DNA of 64,000 nt from ASV31 sp965229765 (GTDB taxonomy: Bacteria > Pseudomonadota > Alphaproteobacteria > Rhodobacterales > Rhodobacteraceae), in the NCBI GenBank assembly GCA_965229765.1, contig CBDDJT010000003.1:1054001-1118000 (forward strand), in the 5' to 3' direction. Below are positions 26,830 through 35,870 of this stretch, one piece after another. Below the pieces are notes generated by a model that saw only the letters and a program-made list of their open reading frames with translations, did not search any database and was not told the origin of the DNA. The first letter of the stretch is position 1, and the number at the start of each line of letters is the position of its first letter. The position numbers were made by a program, and so were the translations under genes.

Positions 26830-27828
26830 ATGGTGTCAGGGGCAAAAACTGCCGGGGTCATCGACGTGCACGCCCACGTCGTCCTCGCCGAAACCTTCGG
26901 GGCAGCCGGCGCCCTCGGCCCAGAGATGGGCGGTCAGGACGGGGACGCACCGTGGTTTCGCGTGGGCGACTACCGGCTTGACGGCGTAAGGTATCAGGGC
27001 AGCCCGTTCATGAATACGGACCTGCGGCTGCAAAGAATGTCCGAGGCGGGGATCGATTTCCAGGTGCTGTCGCCGAACCCGCTTACATTCCTGCATTTCA
27101 TCGACACGGATCTGGCCGTTCAGTTCTGCCGCGCGCACAATGATGCCCTTTCGCGGCTGGTCGCCGCGAATCCCGACCGGCTGGCGGGGTGTGCCGCGCT
27201 TCCGGTTCAGGATGTCGGCGCGGCGGTCGAGGAGCTGCAGCGCGGGGTGTCGGACCTTGGGCTGCTTGGCGGGTATATCGGAACGGACATGCCGCACCGC
27301 CTCGACGACCCGTCGATGGACCGGCTTTACGAAGCTTGCGTGCGGCTTGATGTGCCGCTGTTCCTGCATCCTTCGCCCGCGGGCATCGACGGCCCAAAGG
27401 GCGACCCGAACCTTGGCGATTTCGACCTTGACGTGGTGATCGGTTTCGCCGCGCAGGAAACGCTTGCTGTGGCACGGCTGATCTACGGCGGGGTGATGGA
27501 CCGGCATCCGGCCCTCGATATCTGCCTCAGCCATGGCGGCGGGTCCACGGGCTACCTGATCGGGCGCATGGCGATGGCGGCCCGCAAGCGGCCCTGGTCG
27601 CCCGCCGGTTTGCGCGCAGACGGTGCCTTCGAGGAACGCCTGTCGCGGCTTTGGTTCGATAACCACCTGAACAGCGACGCATCTCTGGCCCTCTTTACCT
27701 CGGTCGCAGGGGATGACCGTCTGGTGTTCGGGACCAATTTCGCGGGCTGGGACGCGCCAGAGGATCTGGCCGCGCACCGTCCCGCACCGAAACTGGCAGA
27801 CAACGCGCGGCGACTGCTGCGCCTTTGA
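26830..27828 (+). CDS. Amidohydrolase family protein (ACMSD-like group)
   Basis: A 332-residue TIM-barrel metal hydrolase or decarboxylase related to 2-amino-3-carboxymuconate-semialdehyde decarboxylase. The first metal motif is DVHAHVV; later His ligands are in FLHPSP and CLSHGGG. The usual catalytic Asp near the end (GTD or GSD) is replaced: the sequence reads GTNFAGWD, with Asn at the expected position. The start is the ATG after GGGAGG; GTG three bases later is equally possible. It heads the plus-strand operon with another amidohydrolase and a P450. Confidence 0.82.
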   Translation: MVSGAKTAGVIDVHAHVVLAETFGAAGALGPEMGGQDGDAPWFRVGDYRLDGVRYQGSPFMNTDLRLQRMSEAGIDFQVLSPNPLTFLHFIDTDLAVQFCRAHNDALSRLVAANPDRLAGCAALPVQDVGAAVEELQRGVSDLGLLGGYIGTDMPHRLDDPSMDRLYEACVRLDVPLFLHPSPAGIDGPKGDPNLGDFDLDVVIGFAAQETLAVARLIYGGVMDRHPALDICLSHGGGSTGYLIGRMAMAARKRPWSPAGLRADGAFEERLSRLWFDNHLNSDASLALFTSVAGDDRLVFGTNFAGWDAPEDLAAHRPAPKLADNARRLLRL

Positions 27829-27841
27829 CAGGGGAAGCCCG

Positions 27842-29209
27842 ATGACAGACCTCATCATCGAGAACGGCCGCATCATCGACGGCGCGGGCCAGCCGGCCTT
27901 CGAGGGCTCCGTTCTTGTCGAGAACGGAAAGATCGTCGCGGTCGGCGTTGCCGCGGACAGCGCGGCAAAGACCAAGCCGGGGGTGCGCCGGATCGACGCG
28001 ACGGGACAAACCGTGATGCCCGGGCTGATCGACACCCACTGCCACCTTTCCTTCGATGACGCGGGATCGAATGCCGAGATCTTCTTTCAGCGCCGCAATG
28101 CGCTTTCGGCGCTGGTGGCAAGCTACAATGCGCGCAAGCTGTTGCGGGCGGGCGTTACCGGCGTGCTGGATCCCGATTCCACGTTCGAGAACATGACCGA
28201 CCTGCGCGACGCCATCGACGCCAACATCGTAGAGGGCCCGCGCATGTCCTGCGGGGCCTACGCGCTTATCACGGGCGTCGGCGGCACTGCGGGGCGGTTG
28301 ATCAACGACGAAGGCACGACGGGCTACTACATGGCGGTCAACTCGAAGGACGAGATCGTCCGCGAGGTCCGCCGCCAGGTCAAATATGGCGCCGACTGGA
28401 TCAAGGTGCACGTCACCGGCATTATCCCGCGCCAGGCGCACAAGGGCGAGATGTGCGTCTGGACGATGGATGAGCTCAAGCTGATCTGCGACACCGCGCA
28501 TGATCTGGAGACCCCGGTGATGGGCCATTGCCGCGGGGCGGACGCGACGCGAAAGGCCGCCGAGGCGGGGTTCGACCTGATCTTTCACGCCACCGGCATG
28601 GACGACCGCGCCCTTCAGGCCGTCATTGACCGGAAGATCCCGATCGCGCCGGCGCTGACCTTCCAGTACAACATGGTGGAGTTCGGACCCAAGATCGGCA
28701 CCTCCGACAGCCTGATCGCGATCTTCGAGCGCGAGATCACCGACTCGATCGAGACCATGACGATCGCCCACAAGGAGGGCGTCCCCCTGCTGACCGGGTC
28801 CGAGGCCGGTTTCGCGCTCGTGCCGTATGGAGACTGGCACTACCGCGAGATGGAGGTCTTCGTGAAATACTTCGGGCTCAGCCCGCTTGAGGCGATCCAG
28901 TGCGCCACGCAGAAAAGCGCCTTTGGCCTGCGCATGGCCGGCGAGGTGGGGACCATCGCACCGGGCCAGCGGGCCGACATCATCTGTGTCCGCGGCAAGG
29001 TGGAAGAGAACCTGGCCCTGCTTGGCAACCCCGACAACATCACCACCGTCATGATCGACGGGGTCGAGAAGGATCTGTCGCCGCCGCCAAAACGAAAGCC
29101 CCTTTCCGGCTGGCGGCTGGCGTCCATCGGGGACAAGCGGCTGACCAGAGAGCTTGCCTATGGGCCCGACCAGAAACCAGCGCCGCTGAACGTCGAAGAG
29201 CTGCACTGA
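27842..29209 (+). CDS. Metal-dependent amidohydrolase (imidazolonepropionase/prolidase-like)
   Basis: A 455-residue enzyme with the amidohydrolase composite fold: N-terminal beta-sandwich (IIENGRIIDGAG, then VMPGLIDTHCHLS with the HxH metal pair), a candidate carboxylated Lys in WIKVHVTG, His in MGHCRG and IFHATG, and C-terminal GTIAPGQRADIICV. At the position where these enzymes have TDAG/TDSG the sequence is TGSEAG, so Glu replaces the expected Asp. It starts 13 bases after the preceding gene. It probably hydrolyses a cyclic amide, lactone or ester made by the P450/SDR steps. Confidence 0.85.
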   Translation: MTDLIIENGRIIDGAGQPAFEGSVLVENGKIVAVGVAADSAAKTKPGVRRIDATGQTVMPGLIDTHCHLSFDDAGSNAEIFFQRRNALSALVASYNARKLLRAGVTGVLDPDSTFENMTDLRDAIDANIVEGPRMSCGAYALITGVGGTAGRLINDEGTTGYYMAVNSKDEIVREVRRQVKYGADWIKVHVTGIIPRQAHKGEMCVWTMDELKLICDTAHDLETPVMGHCRGADATRKAAEAGFDLIFHATGMDDRALQAVIDRKIPIAPALTFQYNMVEFGPKIGTSDSLIAIFEREITDSIETMTIAHKEGVPLLTGSEAGFALVPYGDWHYREMEVFVKYFGLSPLEAIQCATQKSAFGLRMAGEVGTIAPGQRADIICVRGKVEENLALLGNPDNITTVMIDGVEKDLSPPPKRKPLSGWRLASIGDKRLTRELAYGPDQKPAPLNVEELH

Positions 29210-29221
29210 AGGAAAACGCGC

Positions 29222-30445
29222 ATGACCGACCTATTCGTGAACAGCTATCGCGATGCCGAACAGACCTTGCGGCTGCCGGATCTGCATCAGGCGCTCTATG
29301 ATGCCGACACGGTCTTCCTGCCACGCACCGTGGTCTGCCTTCACGGAGAGGATCACGCGGTCAAGAAGCGCATCTTTTCCAGCATCTTCAACCGCCGGTT
29401 CTTTCGGCATTACCAGAACCAGATCTTCCCAAAGGCCGTAAAGGAAACCATGGACCCCGTGGTCGAAAGCGGTCGCGGCGACATGGCCAAGTTCGCCTAC
29501 CGGGTGTTGATCAACCTGACGGCGGACAGTGCCGGGATCGACCGCCGCCACACCGAGGCCGACACGGATCGCCTGCTGGCGCTTCTGGGCAAGCTGGGCC
29601 ACGCGCCGACGATGGGCCAGCTGACGAACCCCGCAGACCGAGACACGCTTCTGGTCGAGCTTGAAGAGGCGCTTCAGGCCTTCCGGACAGAATTCTTCGA
29701 GCCTTCGCTCGCCCGCCGGCGCGACATCGTCGCAAGGTTCGAGGCAGGCGAAATCGACAAGACGGACCTGCCGCAGGACGCGATAACCGCACAGCTGATC
29801 CACAGCCCGACGGACGAGGACCTGCCCTATGACGAACGCATGAAGGACGCCGCGTTCTTCATTCTCGCGGGCGCCTTCACAACGGCCAACGTCCTGATGA
29901 ACATGGTAAACGAGGCGCTCGACTGGTTCGAGACCCACCCGGAGGACCGGCGCCGCCTGCTCGACGATCCGATCCTGATGCAACGCTTCATCTGGGAGAA
30001 TGCCCGCCTTCATCCGGCCAGCCCCATCACCAAGCGCCGCGCGCTCTGCCCGATGGACCTGCCCGGCGGCCAACATGCCGAGACGGACGACTATGTCACC
30101 ATCGACCTGACAAAGACGAACCGGAACCCCGAACTTTTCGGCGCAGAGGCAGAGTCGTTCAACCCCTACCGCGAACTGCCGGACAACCTGCCGCTTCACG
30201 GCCTGTCCTTTGGCGGCGGGGCGCATGTCTGCCTTGGCAAACTGCTGGCGGTGGGGGTGAAGATCACCGAAGAGAACAAGGACGCCGAGGAAACCGAGGT
30301 CGGCACCATCGCGCTTGTCATGCGTGAACTCTTGCGCCACGGCATCGCCCGCGATCCCGAACGTCGCTCCGAGATCGACGAAAGTACGGCGCGACGGCAC
30401 TTCAAGACGCTGCCCTTCGTGCTGGATCCGGCACTGGCGGTCTAG
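29222..30445 (+). CDS. Cytochrome P450, second of a related pair
   Basis: A 407-residue P450 with haem loop FGGGAHVCLGKLL (C337) and K-helix E259-N-A-R262. It shares with the P450 at 24857-26077 the unusual I-helix type (AGAFTTANV), the stretch NLTADxAGIDR, LHPASP, the CPMDLP block and an insert after the haem loop. The two are paralogues placed in opposite operons around one MarR gene. It follows the amidohydrolase by 12 bases. Confidence 0.87.
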   Translation: MTDLFVNSYRDAEQTLRLPDLHQALYDADTVFLPRTVVCLHGEDHAVKKRIFSSIFNRRFFRHYQNQIFPKAVKETMDPVVESGRGDMAKFAYRVLINLTADSAGIDRRHTEADTDRLLALLGKLGHAPTMGQLTNPADRDTLLVELEEALQAFRTEFFEPSLARRRDIVARFEAGEIDKTDLPQDAITAQLIHSPTDEDLPYDERMKDAAFFILAGAFTTANVLMNMVNEALDWFETHPEDRRRLLDDPILMQRFIWENARLHPASPITKRRALCPMDLPGGQHAETDDYVTIDLTKTNRNPELFGAEAESFNPYRELPDNLPLHGLSFGGGAHVCLGKLLAVGVKITEENKDAEETEVGTIALVMRELLRHGIARDPERRSEIDESTARRHFKTLPFVLDPALAV

Positions 30446-30524
30446 CCGCGGCAAGGCCCGTCGCCGCCGGGGCATGGGCGCGGCACCCGGGTTGGATGTG
30501 GTCCCGGCCCGGTGCCGCCACGTG

Positions 30525-31184
30525 CTATGCCGGCGCGCGTTCCCGCAGCAATGCCGCGCCCACCGCCAGGAACCACGCGATGGCGCCCAGCCCGAACGCG
30601 GCGCCCGCCATATCGCCAAGCGGCGGCACGATGGTGGCCAGCCCGCCAAGTCCTGTCAGCAGACCAAGCAGGCTCGCCGCCCGGGGCAGGCAGGCCACGG
30701 ACCATGCGCCAAGGCTGACACAGGCAATCCAGATGCCGCCCGCGATCTCGTTGCCGCCGCCAAGGCCCAGTTCCACCTCGTGCATCACAAACCAGATCTC
30801 TGCCGCCGCCTGCGGATCCGACGGATACAGGTGGGCAGCCCGCTCCACCGCCACGTTCGCGATCATGCCAGCGCCCAGAACCAGCGTCGCCCAGACAAGG
30901 CCGAAGGCACGCGTCACGCTTGCCCAGCCCGATGCCGGGGCCAGCCGCGCGGCAAGGGCCACCACAAGCACGACCAGCGCCAGCGCGTTCACCACATAGA
31001 TCGTGGTGTTCCAGGCGATCATCACGCCGGGGCGCGCGTAGATGAAGGCCGCGATGGCGCCCGGATCGAGTTCGGCGGTGCCAAAGCCCAACGGTGCCAG
31101 AAGCGTCAGCAGAAGCGCAAAGCCGATAAGGTAGGTGGCGGCGCAGATCAGGGCGGCAAGGCCGCCGATACGGGTCAGGGTCAT
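30525..31184 (-). CDS. Membrane protein, DUF4386-like
   Basis: A 219-residue protein with six hydrophobic segments. The pattern of an N-terminal helix, then WNTTIYVVNALALVVLVVAL and RAFGLVWATLVLGAGMIANV, resembles the DUF4386 membrane family. No function is known. It overlaps the NmrA-type gene upstream by 4 bases (ATGA). Confidence 0.65.
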   Translation of the reverse strand: MTLTRIGGLAALICAATYLIGFALLLTLLAPLGFGTAELDPGAIAAFIYARPGVMIAWNTTIYVVNALALVVLVVALAARLAPASGWASVTRAFGLVWATLVLGAGMIANVAVERAAHLYPSDPQAAAEIWFVMHEVELGLGGGNEIAGGIWIACVSLGAWSVACLPRAASLLGLLTGLGGLATIVPPLGDMAGAAFGLGAIAWFLAVGAALLRERAPA

Positions 31185-32071
31185 GGGGTCTCTCCGGTTG
31201 TGATCGTGGCTCGGGGCGCCGGCTTGCCCGCCGCCTGCGCCCCGAAATGTGCGGCCAGATGGCGGGTGCCGTGCGGTGCGCCGACCATGTTCATGGACAT
31301 GGCGGTCAGGAAGAACCGCGCGGGGCCGTTGACGCGCTGGGGCGTCAGCAACGGCAGCAGCACGAGGGCAAGTCTGCGCAACACGTCGGGCAGCAGAACG
31401 ACGCGCGCCCGCCGCCCCACCGACCTGGCGGCAAGCTCGGCAAGTTCGCGGTGGCTGAACGTTTCGGGTCCCCCCACGTCCAGCCATGAGTCCCCCGCTT
31501 CCGTCACATCGGCCGTCGCGGCAGCAAGGTCGGCGCCGTGGATCGGGTTGATCCGCCGGGTGCCGGGGGCGAACAGACATATCCACCCCGTCCGGGCCAT
31601 CGACAGAAGATCGCTCATGTCCGAAAAGAAGCCAGAGGGCGCAATCACGGTCGAGCACAGCGGCGATGCCCATAGGGCATCGACGAAATCGGCCTTGGCC
31701 GCCACCGCCGGCACATGGAGCATGGCATCGGCGTTCAACACGTGGATATAGGCAAAGCGGGTGACGCCCGCCCTTTCGGCCTCGCGCAGCAGGTTCAGGT
31801 TCGCCTGAAAGTCCACATCGCGATGGCTCAACCCGTCCGCCTGCCGCGTCAGGCCCAGCGCCGAGACGACCAGATCCGCGCCTTCCATCGCGCCACGCAG
31901 GCTTTCGGGGCGCGTCGCCTCGGCCTCGATCAGCATGTCCGCCGCCAGGGGGGCGGCGCGGTCGCGGTCGCGGACCAGCGCGGTTACGTACCAGCCGCGG
32001 CGGCTGTACTCGGCACACAGGTATCGTCCAAGATAGCCGGTGGCCCCGGCGATGAATACGGTGTTCATCAT
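31181..32071 (-). CDS. NAD(P)-binding NmrA/atypical SDR protein
   Basis: A 296-residue Rossmann protein with the atypical-SDR motif GATGYLGRYL near the N-terminus (residues 9-18) and no YxxxK active site that I can see. Such proteins act as NAD(P) sensors or isomerase/reductases. The start is the first of two ATGs, preceded by GAAGGGA. It is in a short operon with two small membrane proteins. Confidence 0.78.
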   Translation of the reverse strand: MMNTVFIAGATGYLGRYLCAEYSRRGWYVTALVRDRDRAAPLAADMLIEAEATRPESLRGAMEGADLVVSALGLTRQADGLSHRDVDFQANLNLLREAERAGVTRFAYIHVLNADAMLHVPAVAAKADFVDALWASPLCSTVIAPSGFFSDMSDLLSMARTGWICLFAPGTRRINPIHGADLAAATADVTEAGDSWLDVGGPETFSHRELAELAARSVGRRARVVLLPDVLRRLALVLLPLLTPQRVNGPARFFLTAMSMNMVGAPHGTRHLAAHFGAQAAGKPAPRATITTGETP

Positions 32072-32096
32072 GCGTCCCTTCTCGGCTTCGGGTGAC

Positions 32097-32471
32097 TCAC
32101 GGCAGGCCGACAAAAAGCGCGGCACCGGTCATCGCGGCGATCACCGGCGTCCAGAGCAGGCGCTCTGGGCGCGACGGGCTGATTGCATTGGCGACAAGCG
32201 TCAGAACCGTCATCGCAAAGGCCAGCCAGAAGGCCGCCCCCGGCAGGCCAAGGGCGAGGATGCCGCCACGATCCAGAACCGCGCAGGCCATGCCCAGAAG
32301 AAGCCCCGCCTGCACCAGCGCCAGTCCGCGCCACAGCGGCGGCAGGCGTCCCTCGAACCGACCGCCGACCGTGAATCGCCCCAGCGGCGCACCCGCCGCC
32401 AGTCCGACGTGCATTGTCAGCGGAAGCGCGGCAAGCGCGCCATAGATCGTTGCGGCAAGCGTCGGGTCCAT
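32097..32471 (-). CDS. Small membrane protein of unknown function
   Basis: A 124-residue protein with four predicted membrane helices (ATIYGALAALPLTMHVGLAAG; LALVQAGLLLGMACAVL; AAFWLAFAMTVLTLVAN; LLWTPVIAAMTGAALFVGL). It is 25 bases upstream of the NmrA-type gene and shares the gene context of DUF-type membrane proteins in the same run. I do not recognise the family. Confidence 0.6.
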   Translation of the reverse strand: MDPTLAATIYGALAALPLTMHVGLAAGAPLGRFTVGGRFEGRLPPLWRGLALVQAGLLLGMACAVLDRGGILALGLPGAAFWLAFAMTVLTLVANAISPSRPERLLWTPVIAAMTGAALFVGLP

Positions 32472-32592
32472 GTCAGTGTCCTTTGTCCTGGGCCGGATGT
32501 CTCTGGCAGGACATAGACGGCGGCCTGCCGGACCGGCATGACCGCAGAGATCAGGGATTTGACCCTGCGTACCAAATTCGCCCGAAACGGTG

Positions 32593-33618
32593 TCAGGCGC
32601 CCCCGTCGCGATAGGCGGTCGGGCTCTGGCCGGTCCAGCGCCGGAATGCGCGCACAAAGGACGAGGCTTCGGAAAATCCCAGAAGATAGGCGGTCTCGTT
32701 GACAGAAACCTTGCGCGCGGTCAGGTAGTCCAGCGCCATGCGGCGGCGCAGATCGTCGTGGATTTCCGCAAACGTCACCCCCTCGGTTCGAAGCCGACGG
32801 TACAGCGTCTGACGGCTCATGCCCAGATCCCGGGCCAGCTTGTCCATCGACAGCGACCCTTCGTGCAGGTCGGGCAGGATCGCCGCCTCGATCCGGTCGC
32901 GCAGGCTGTCCGACCTCTCCAGCGCCGCCAGAAGCCCGTCGGCATGGCGCGTGAAGATGCCGAACGCGTAAGCGTGGCCGGGCTCGAAATCCGAGTCCTC
33001 TCGCAGCCAAACGGGGTCAATGCGCAGGGCATTGCGCACCGCTTCGAAACGCACCGGGATGCGGAACAGGTCGGGGTATTCCGCGGCATGGGGCGGGGGC
33101 GGATATGTCACCTCCATTTCCAGCGCGAAGGTCACGCCGGGAAACGACCTGCGGAACTCGCTGATGAACCGCGCGAACGAGGCCTCCAGCGCAAAGTAGT
33201 CCGGGCCGGCGACGGCGATGTGATCGACGATCCAGACCCTGCCGTTCTCTTCCAGCACCTCGAACCTGTCCCTGTCGCCCGGAACGTCCACCTCTGCCAT
33301 CAGCCGCAGGTAACGGTTCAGCTGGACGATGGAATGCGGCAGCGACTGCGAGGAATGCACAATCTGCCCCACCACCGAAATCGTCTCTAGCTTGGATTCA
33401 AGCGTGTGCCGCAACAGCAGCGCCGTGTCGCCCGTGGCCTCGATTCCCGCCGCCACGAGCGCCTGGTAGGCGGCGACCGGCACGCGCGCGTCCTGGTCGC
33501 CAAGGTCCGTGCCCTCCAGCCCCGATGCGGCCAGCAGCCTGTCGCGCGCGGCGCCCCTCGTCACCGCAAAATCCAGAAACGCCGCCGCGAAACCGGCGGC
33601 CATCGTGGGCTGGGCCAT
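32593..33618 (-). CDS. AraC-family transcriptional regulator
   Basis: A 341-residue regulator with an N-terminal ligand domain of the OruR/arabinose-binding type (about 1-230) and a C-terminal double helix-turn-helix (DKLARDLGMSRQTLYRRLRTEG, then VNETAYLLGFSEASSFVRAFRRWTGQSP). It lies next to the NmrA-type operon on one side and the second sulfatase copy, in the opposite direction, on the other. Either could be its target. Confidence 0.88.
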   Translation of the reverse strand: MAQPTMAAGFAAAFLDFAVTRGAARDRLLAASGLEGTDLGDQDARVPVAAYQALVAAGIEATGDTALLLRHTLESKLETISVVGQIVHSSQSLPHSIVQLNRYLRLMAEVDVPGDRDRFEVLEENGRVWIVDHIAVAGPDYFALEASFARFISEFRRSFPGVTFALEMEVTYPPPPHAAEYPDLFRIPVRFEAVRNALRIDPVWLREDSDFEPGHAYAFGIFTRHADGLLAALERSDSLRDRIEAAILPDLHEGSLSMDKLARDLGMSRQTLYRRLRTEGVTFAEIHDDLRRRMALDYLTARKVSVNETAYLLGFSEASSFVRAFRRWTGQSPTAYRDGGA

Positions 33619-33809
33619 GGCACGCATCCCTTCAAGAACCTCGCCTTTCCGGCACCATAGCCCGGCAAGCGACGAACCGCGATGGCGGTATCGCACCCGT
33701 GCCCCGCGCCCCGTTCGCGCCCCGCGGCTCGCGCACCTTCCGCCGGCGCTCTGGCGGTGTGGCATGGGTTGGTCTATCGTCGGTTGGGCACTTGCCGCTT
33801 CGAAACCCG

Positions 33810-35432
33810 ATGGTCAGGAACAGTGTCTTGTCCAAGATCAAGAACATCCTCTTTGTGATGTGCGACCAGCTTCGCTGGGATCACCTTTCGTGCTATGGGC
33901 ACCCGCATCTGGACACCCCCAGCATCGACCGGCTTGCCGCGCGCGGCGTCCGTTTCGACCGCGCCTATGTGCAGTCGCCGGTCTGCGGCCCGTCTCGCGC
34001 GTCGTTCTACACCGGGCGCAGCGTGTTCAGCCACGGCGCCACGTGGAACCGCGTGCCGCTGCCGGTCGGGGAGATGACGCTGGGCGACTACCTGCGTCCC
34101 TCGGGCGTCACCACCGCCGTCGTGGGCAAGACCCACATGATGCCCGACCCCGAGGGCATGGCGCGGCTTGGCCTGACGCCTGACACCGACATCGGCTGTC
34201 TGGTGTCGCAGCCCGGCTTCGACCCCTATGAACGCGACGACGGGCTGCATCCCACGGCGCTCCTGCGCAAGCGGGGCGGGGCGCTGCGCTACAACGACTG
34301 GCTGCGCGAACAGGGTTACCCGGGCGAGAACCCCTGGAACGACTATGCCAATTCCGGCGAGGGCCCGGATGGAGAGGTGCTGTCCGGCTGGCACCTGAAG
34401 AACTCGACCCTGCCCGCCCGCGTGGCCGAGGAACACTCGGAAACCGCCTACATGACCATGCGCGCGCGCGAGTTCATCGCGGGCATGGGCGACGCGCCCT
34501 GGCTGTGCCACCTGTCCTTCATAAAGCCGCACTGGCCCTATATCGCGCCCGCGCCCTACCACGACATGTACGGGCCCGAGACCTTCCTGCCGATCCACCG
34601 CGACCCGCGCGAAAAGCACGATCCCAATCCCGTCTACGCCGCCTTCATGGGGATGCAGGTCAGCGAGACCTTCTCGCGCCAGGGCGTGCGCGAGACCGTG
34701 ATGCCCGCCTACATGGGGCTGATAAGGCAGATCGACGACCACCTCGGCCGGCTGTTCGGCTGGCTCGACGAGACGGGCCGCACCGAAGACACCATGATCG
34801 TCTTCACCTCGGACCACGGCGACTACCTGGGCGACCACTGGATGGGCGAGAAGGAGCTGTTCCACGAGGTGTCGGTGCGCGTTCCGCTGATCGTGGTCGA
34901 TCCCCGGCCCGAGGCCGACGCCACGCGCGGCACGGTGTCGAAGGCGCTGGTCGAGGCGATCGACCTTGTGCCCACCTTCCTCGAGGCGACGGGCACGCCG
35001 CCCGCCCCGCACCGGCTGGAGGGCCGCTCGCTCATGCCATTGCTGCACGGCGAGACGCCGGACGACTGGCGCGACGCGGTGCTGTCGGAAATCGACTATG
35101 CCTTCTATGCCGCGCGCGAGACGCTGGATGTCCCGCCATCGGAGGCGCGCGGCTACATGCTGCGCACCGATCGCTGGAAGTACGTGCATTTCCGGGGCTT
35201 CCCGCCGCAGCTCTTCGACCTGCACACCGACCCCGGCGAGTTCACAGACCTTGGCCGCGACCCCGCGCACGACGCGGTGCGCCAGGACATGCACCGCCGC
35301 CTGACCGACAGGCTGCTCGACCGGCGCAACCGCGTCGCGATGACCGACCAGGGCGTCCTGGACATGCGCGAAGACGAAAACCAAAGCGGAATCCTCATCG
35401 GAATCTGGGACCCGCCCGAAACCGCGAACTGA
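33810..35432 (+). CDS. Sulfatase / phosphonate monoester hydrolase family enzyme, copy 2
   Basis: This copy encodes the same 533 residues after the start as the gene at 511-2115, including C53-G-P-S-R. The GTG start of copy 1 is TTG here; an ATG 18 bases upstream (33810) is in frame and gives a slightly longer N-terminus (MVRNSVLSKIKN). No strong ribosome-binding site is visible before either start, so expression of this copy is uncertain. The upstream context is the divergent AraC gene; the downstream context is degraded mobile DNA. It is therefore the more likely derived copy. Confidence 0.82.
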   Translation: MVRNSVLSKIKNILFVMCDQLRWDHLSCYGHPHLDTPSIDRLAARGVRFDRAYVQSPVCGPSRASFYTGRSVFSHGATWNRVPLPVGEMTLGDYLRPSGVTTAVVGKTHMMPDPEGMARLGLTPDTDIGCLVSQPGFDPYERDDGLHPTALLRKRGGALRYNDWLREQGYPGENPWNDYANSGEGPDGEVLSGWHLKNSTLPARVAEEHSETAYMTMRAREFIAGMGDAPWLCHLSFIKPHWPYIAPAPYHDMYGPETFLPIHRDPREKHDPNPVYAAFMGMQVSETFSRQGVRETVMPAYMGLIRQIDDHLGRLFGWLDETGRTEDTMIVFTSDHGDYLGDHWMGEKELFHEVSVRVPLIVVDPRPEADATRGTVSKALVEAIDLVPTFLEATGTPPAPHRLEGRSLMPLLHGETPDDWRDAVLSEIDYAFYAARETLDVPPSEARGYMLRTDRWKYVHFRGFPPQLFDLHTDPGEFTDLGRDPAHDAVRQDMHRRLTDRLLDRRNRVAMTDQGVLDMREDENQSGILIGIWDPPETAN

Positions 35433-35446
35433 CCGGAAGGGCGCGG
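33829..35446. repeat. Right arm of 1,618-bp inverted repeat (sulfatase unit)
   Basis: This is the inverted partner of 497-2114. The arm starts inside the start codon and ends 14 bases after the stop. No target duplication or IS end is visible at either junction. Confidence 0.9.
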
Positions 35447-35555
35447 TCTGGCGCGCGCCTGTCCGGGTCACGTTCACGCCATCTGGCCGTCGATCGCGGC
35501 GAAGAACGTGAACCCGCCATGCCGCGCCTGATCGAACGCCGAGACGCTGGTACTC

Positions 35556-35690
35556 GAAAGCGAAAACAAGCCCGGCACGTCGATTTCCGACATGACTGTG
35601 ACGGCCGTTCTGCGCCGTATGGGTCGAATCGGGATCGCGGAGCATGGGTTCCGCTCGACCTTTCGCGACCGGGATAGCGAGACGACGGAC
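35556..35690 (+). pseudogene. Remnant of a tyrosine recombinase (phage-type integrase)
   Basis: About 40 codons read SDMTVTAVLRRMGR, a few residues, then HGFRSTFRD. This matches the catalytic HxxR region of P4-type integrases (LLRRMGR...VHGFRSTFRDW). The rest of the gene, including the catalytic Tyr, is missing. It starts about 110 bases after the right sulfatase repeat arm ends and marks an old integration site. Confidence 0.65.
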
Positions 35691-35870
35691 GGGCGGTGGC
35701 GGCATCACCGCACAGGCCGTCGAGGAACGGGCATTTCTGCCCGAAGGGCCGCGACCCATGGTGCGGGAAATCCCGCGTAGCGCACCCTCTCCGGTGGCGT
35801 CTCTGGCCGTGCAGGGCATTCCCGGCGTGGAGACATTGGAATATGGCCTGTTCCCGTCGATGAACACGCG

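Noticed and set aside
30525..32018. 497-codon minus-strand frame over the DUF4386-like and NmrA-type genes
   Set aside because: Only its last 220 codons are a real gene (from the ATG at 31184); the rest reads through the NmrA-type gene in another phase.
497..35446. Composite transposon bounded by the two sulfatase copies
   Set aside because: The arms contain no transposase or IS-type ends and no target duplications; they are ordinary gene sequence.
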